A stretch of DNA of 56,762 nt, from positions 30,642 to 87,403 of the forward strand of contig JAPLLA010000017.1 of NCBI GenBank assembly GCA_026387795.1. The letters run 5' to 3'. The position numbers and the translations under genes are program-made. This document shows, piece after piece, positions 56,337-56,762 of the stretch; positions within the stretch are counted from its first letter, which is position 1; the number at the start of each line of letters is the position of its first letter. This stretch comes from Candidatus Saganbacteria bacterium (lineage in GTDB: Bacteria; Margulisbacteria; WOR-1; JAPLLA01). A model generated the notes under the pieces. The model was not told the origin of the DNA. It worked only from the letters and a program-made list of their open reading frames with translations, and ran no database searches.

Positions 56337-56762
56337 ATGAAGATTTTAGCCATTGAAACTTCTTGCGACGACTCGTCTGTAGCCTTAGTCAAAGACGGTA
56401 AGGAAATACTTTCAAATGTAATCTCATCCCAAGCCGAATTCCACAAAAAATATGGCGGGATCGTTCCTGAAATCGCAGCTAGAAAACATGTTGAAGTGAT
56501 AAATCCTTTAATCCAAGAAGCACTTGAGCAAGCAAAAGTAACGCTTAAAGAAATTGATGCAGTAGCAGTAACTTATGGGCCAGGACTAGTGGGCTCTCTG
56601 CTGGTTGGATTGTGTGCTGGTAAAGCATTGGCGGTTGCAATTAATAAGCCGCTTATTGGAGTTAATCATTTAGAGGGGCATATTTATGCTAATTTTATTA
56701 ACTCACCCCCTTTCACCCCCTCTCTTATTAAGAGAGGGGGTGCCGAGCGTAGCGAGGCAGGG
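56337..56762 (+). CDS. tsaD: tRNA threonylcarbamoyladenosine modification protein TsaD (3' truncated by window)
   Basis: [21 protein letters not shown]...[12 protein letters not shown]...[13 protein letters not shown]. Confidence 0.93.
   Translation, partial: MKILAIETSCDDSSVALVKDGKEILSNVISSQAEFHKKYGGIVPEIAARKHVEVINPLIQEALEQAKVTLKEIDAVAVTYGPGLVGSLLVGLCAGKALAVAINKPLIGVNHLEGHIYANFINSPPFTPSLIKRGGAERSEAG
56714..56742. repeat. Palindrome CACCCCCTCTCTTA-T-TAAGAGAGGGGGTG inside tsaD
   Basis: 14-bp perfect arms, at the point where TsaD homology is lost. Confidence 0.75.

Noticed and set aside
1-56762. CRISPR arrays, rRNA, tRNA genes, prophage or transposase genes
   Set aside because: Looked for repeat-spacer periodicity and typical sequences; none recognised by eye. 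A tRNAscan/Infernal run would be decisive.

Overview
The window looks like a chromosomal segment of an uncultured, probably anaerobic, Gram-negative-type bacterium. I did not assign a taxon. Main blocks: (1) 1-16.6 kb is a nitrogen-assimilation island: NifA-like sigma54 activator, outer-membrane protein, amt-PII, a second amt (apparently frameshifted)-PII, glnA, a stand-alone Fis/NtrC-type HTH protein, gltB, gltD, carA, and a half-length carB. (2) 19.0-26.5 kb is a Pho island: response regulator, histidine kinase, small porin, pstS-pstC-pstA-pstB1-pstB2-phoU. (3) 26.6-29.7 kb is purS-purQ-purL. (4) 29.7-56.2 kb is an accessory/metabolic region: HD hydrolase, epimerase, PAS kinase, GH5, RRM protein, a very large PRPP-synthetase-like protein, GH77, GH57, bactofilin-like protein, flavodiiron protein, M29-like peptidase, Glu dehydrogenase family, PLP enzyme, adenosine-deaminase-like protein, Ntn amidohydrolase, small OMPs and several orphan proteins. 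(5) The window ends in the 5' part of tsaD. The main unexplained signals are: a GAAA-N15-NNCGATAA (sigma28/FliA-like) promoter motif with invariant spacing upstream of about ten dispersed, functionally unrelated genes; a repeated nitrogen operator TACAA-NN-TTGTA upstream of sigma54 promoters; an NtrC-like box TGCCTA-N5-TAGGCA at glnA and at the stand-alone Fis-like gene; a tandem PstB pair with complementary degenerate ATPase motifs; and two decayed tsaD 5' ends upstream of the tsaD start, with a 55-bp direct-repeat-bounded gene cassette nearby. All calls come from reading the sequence and the supplied ORF translations. No database search was run.
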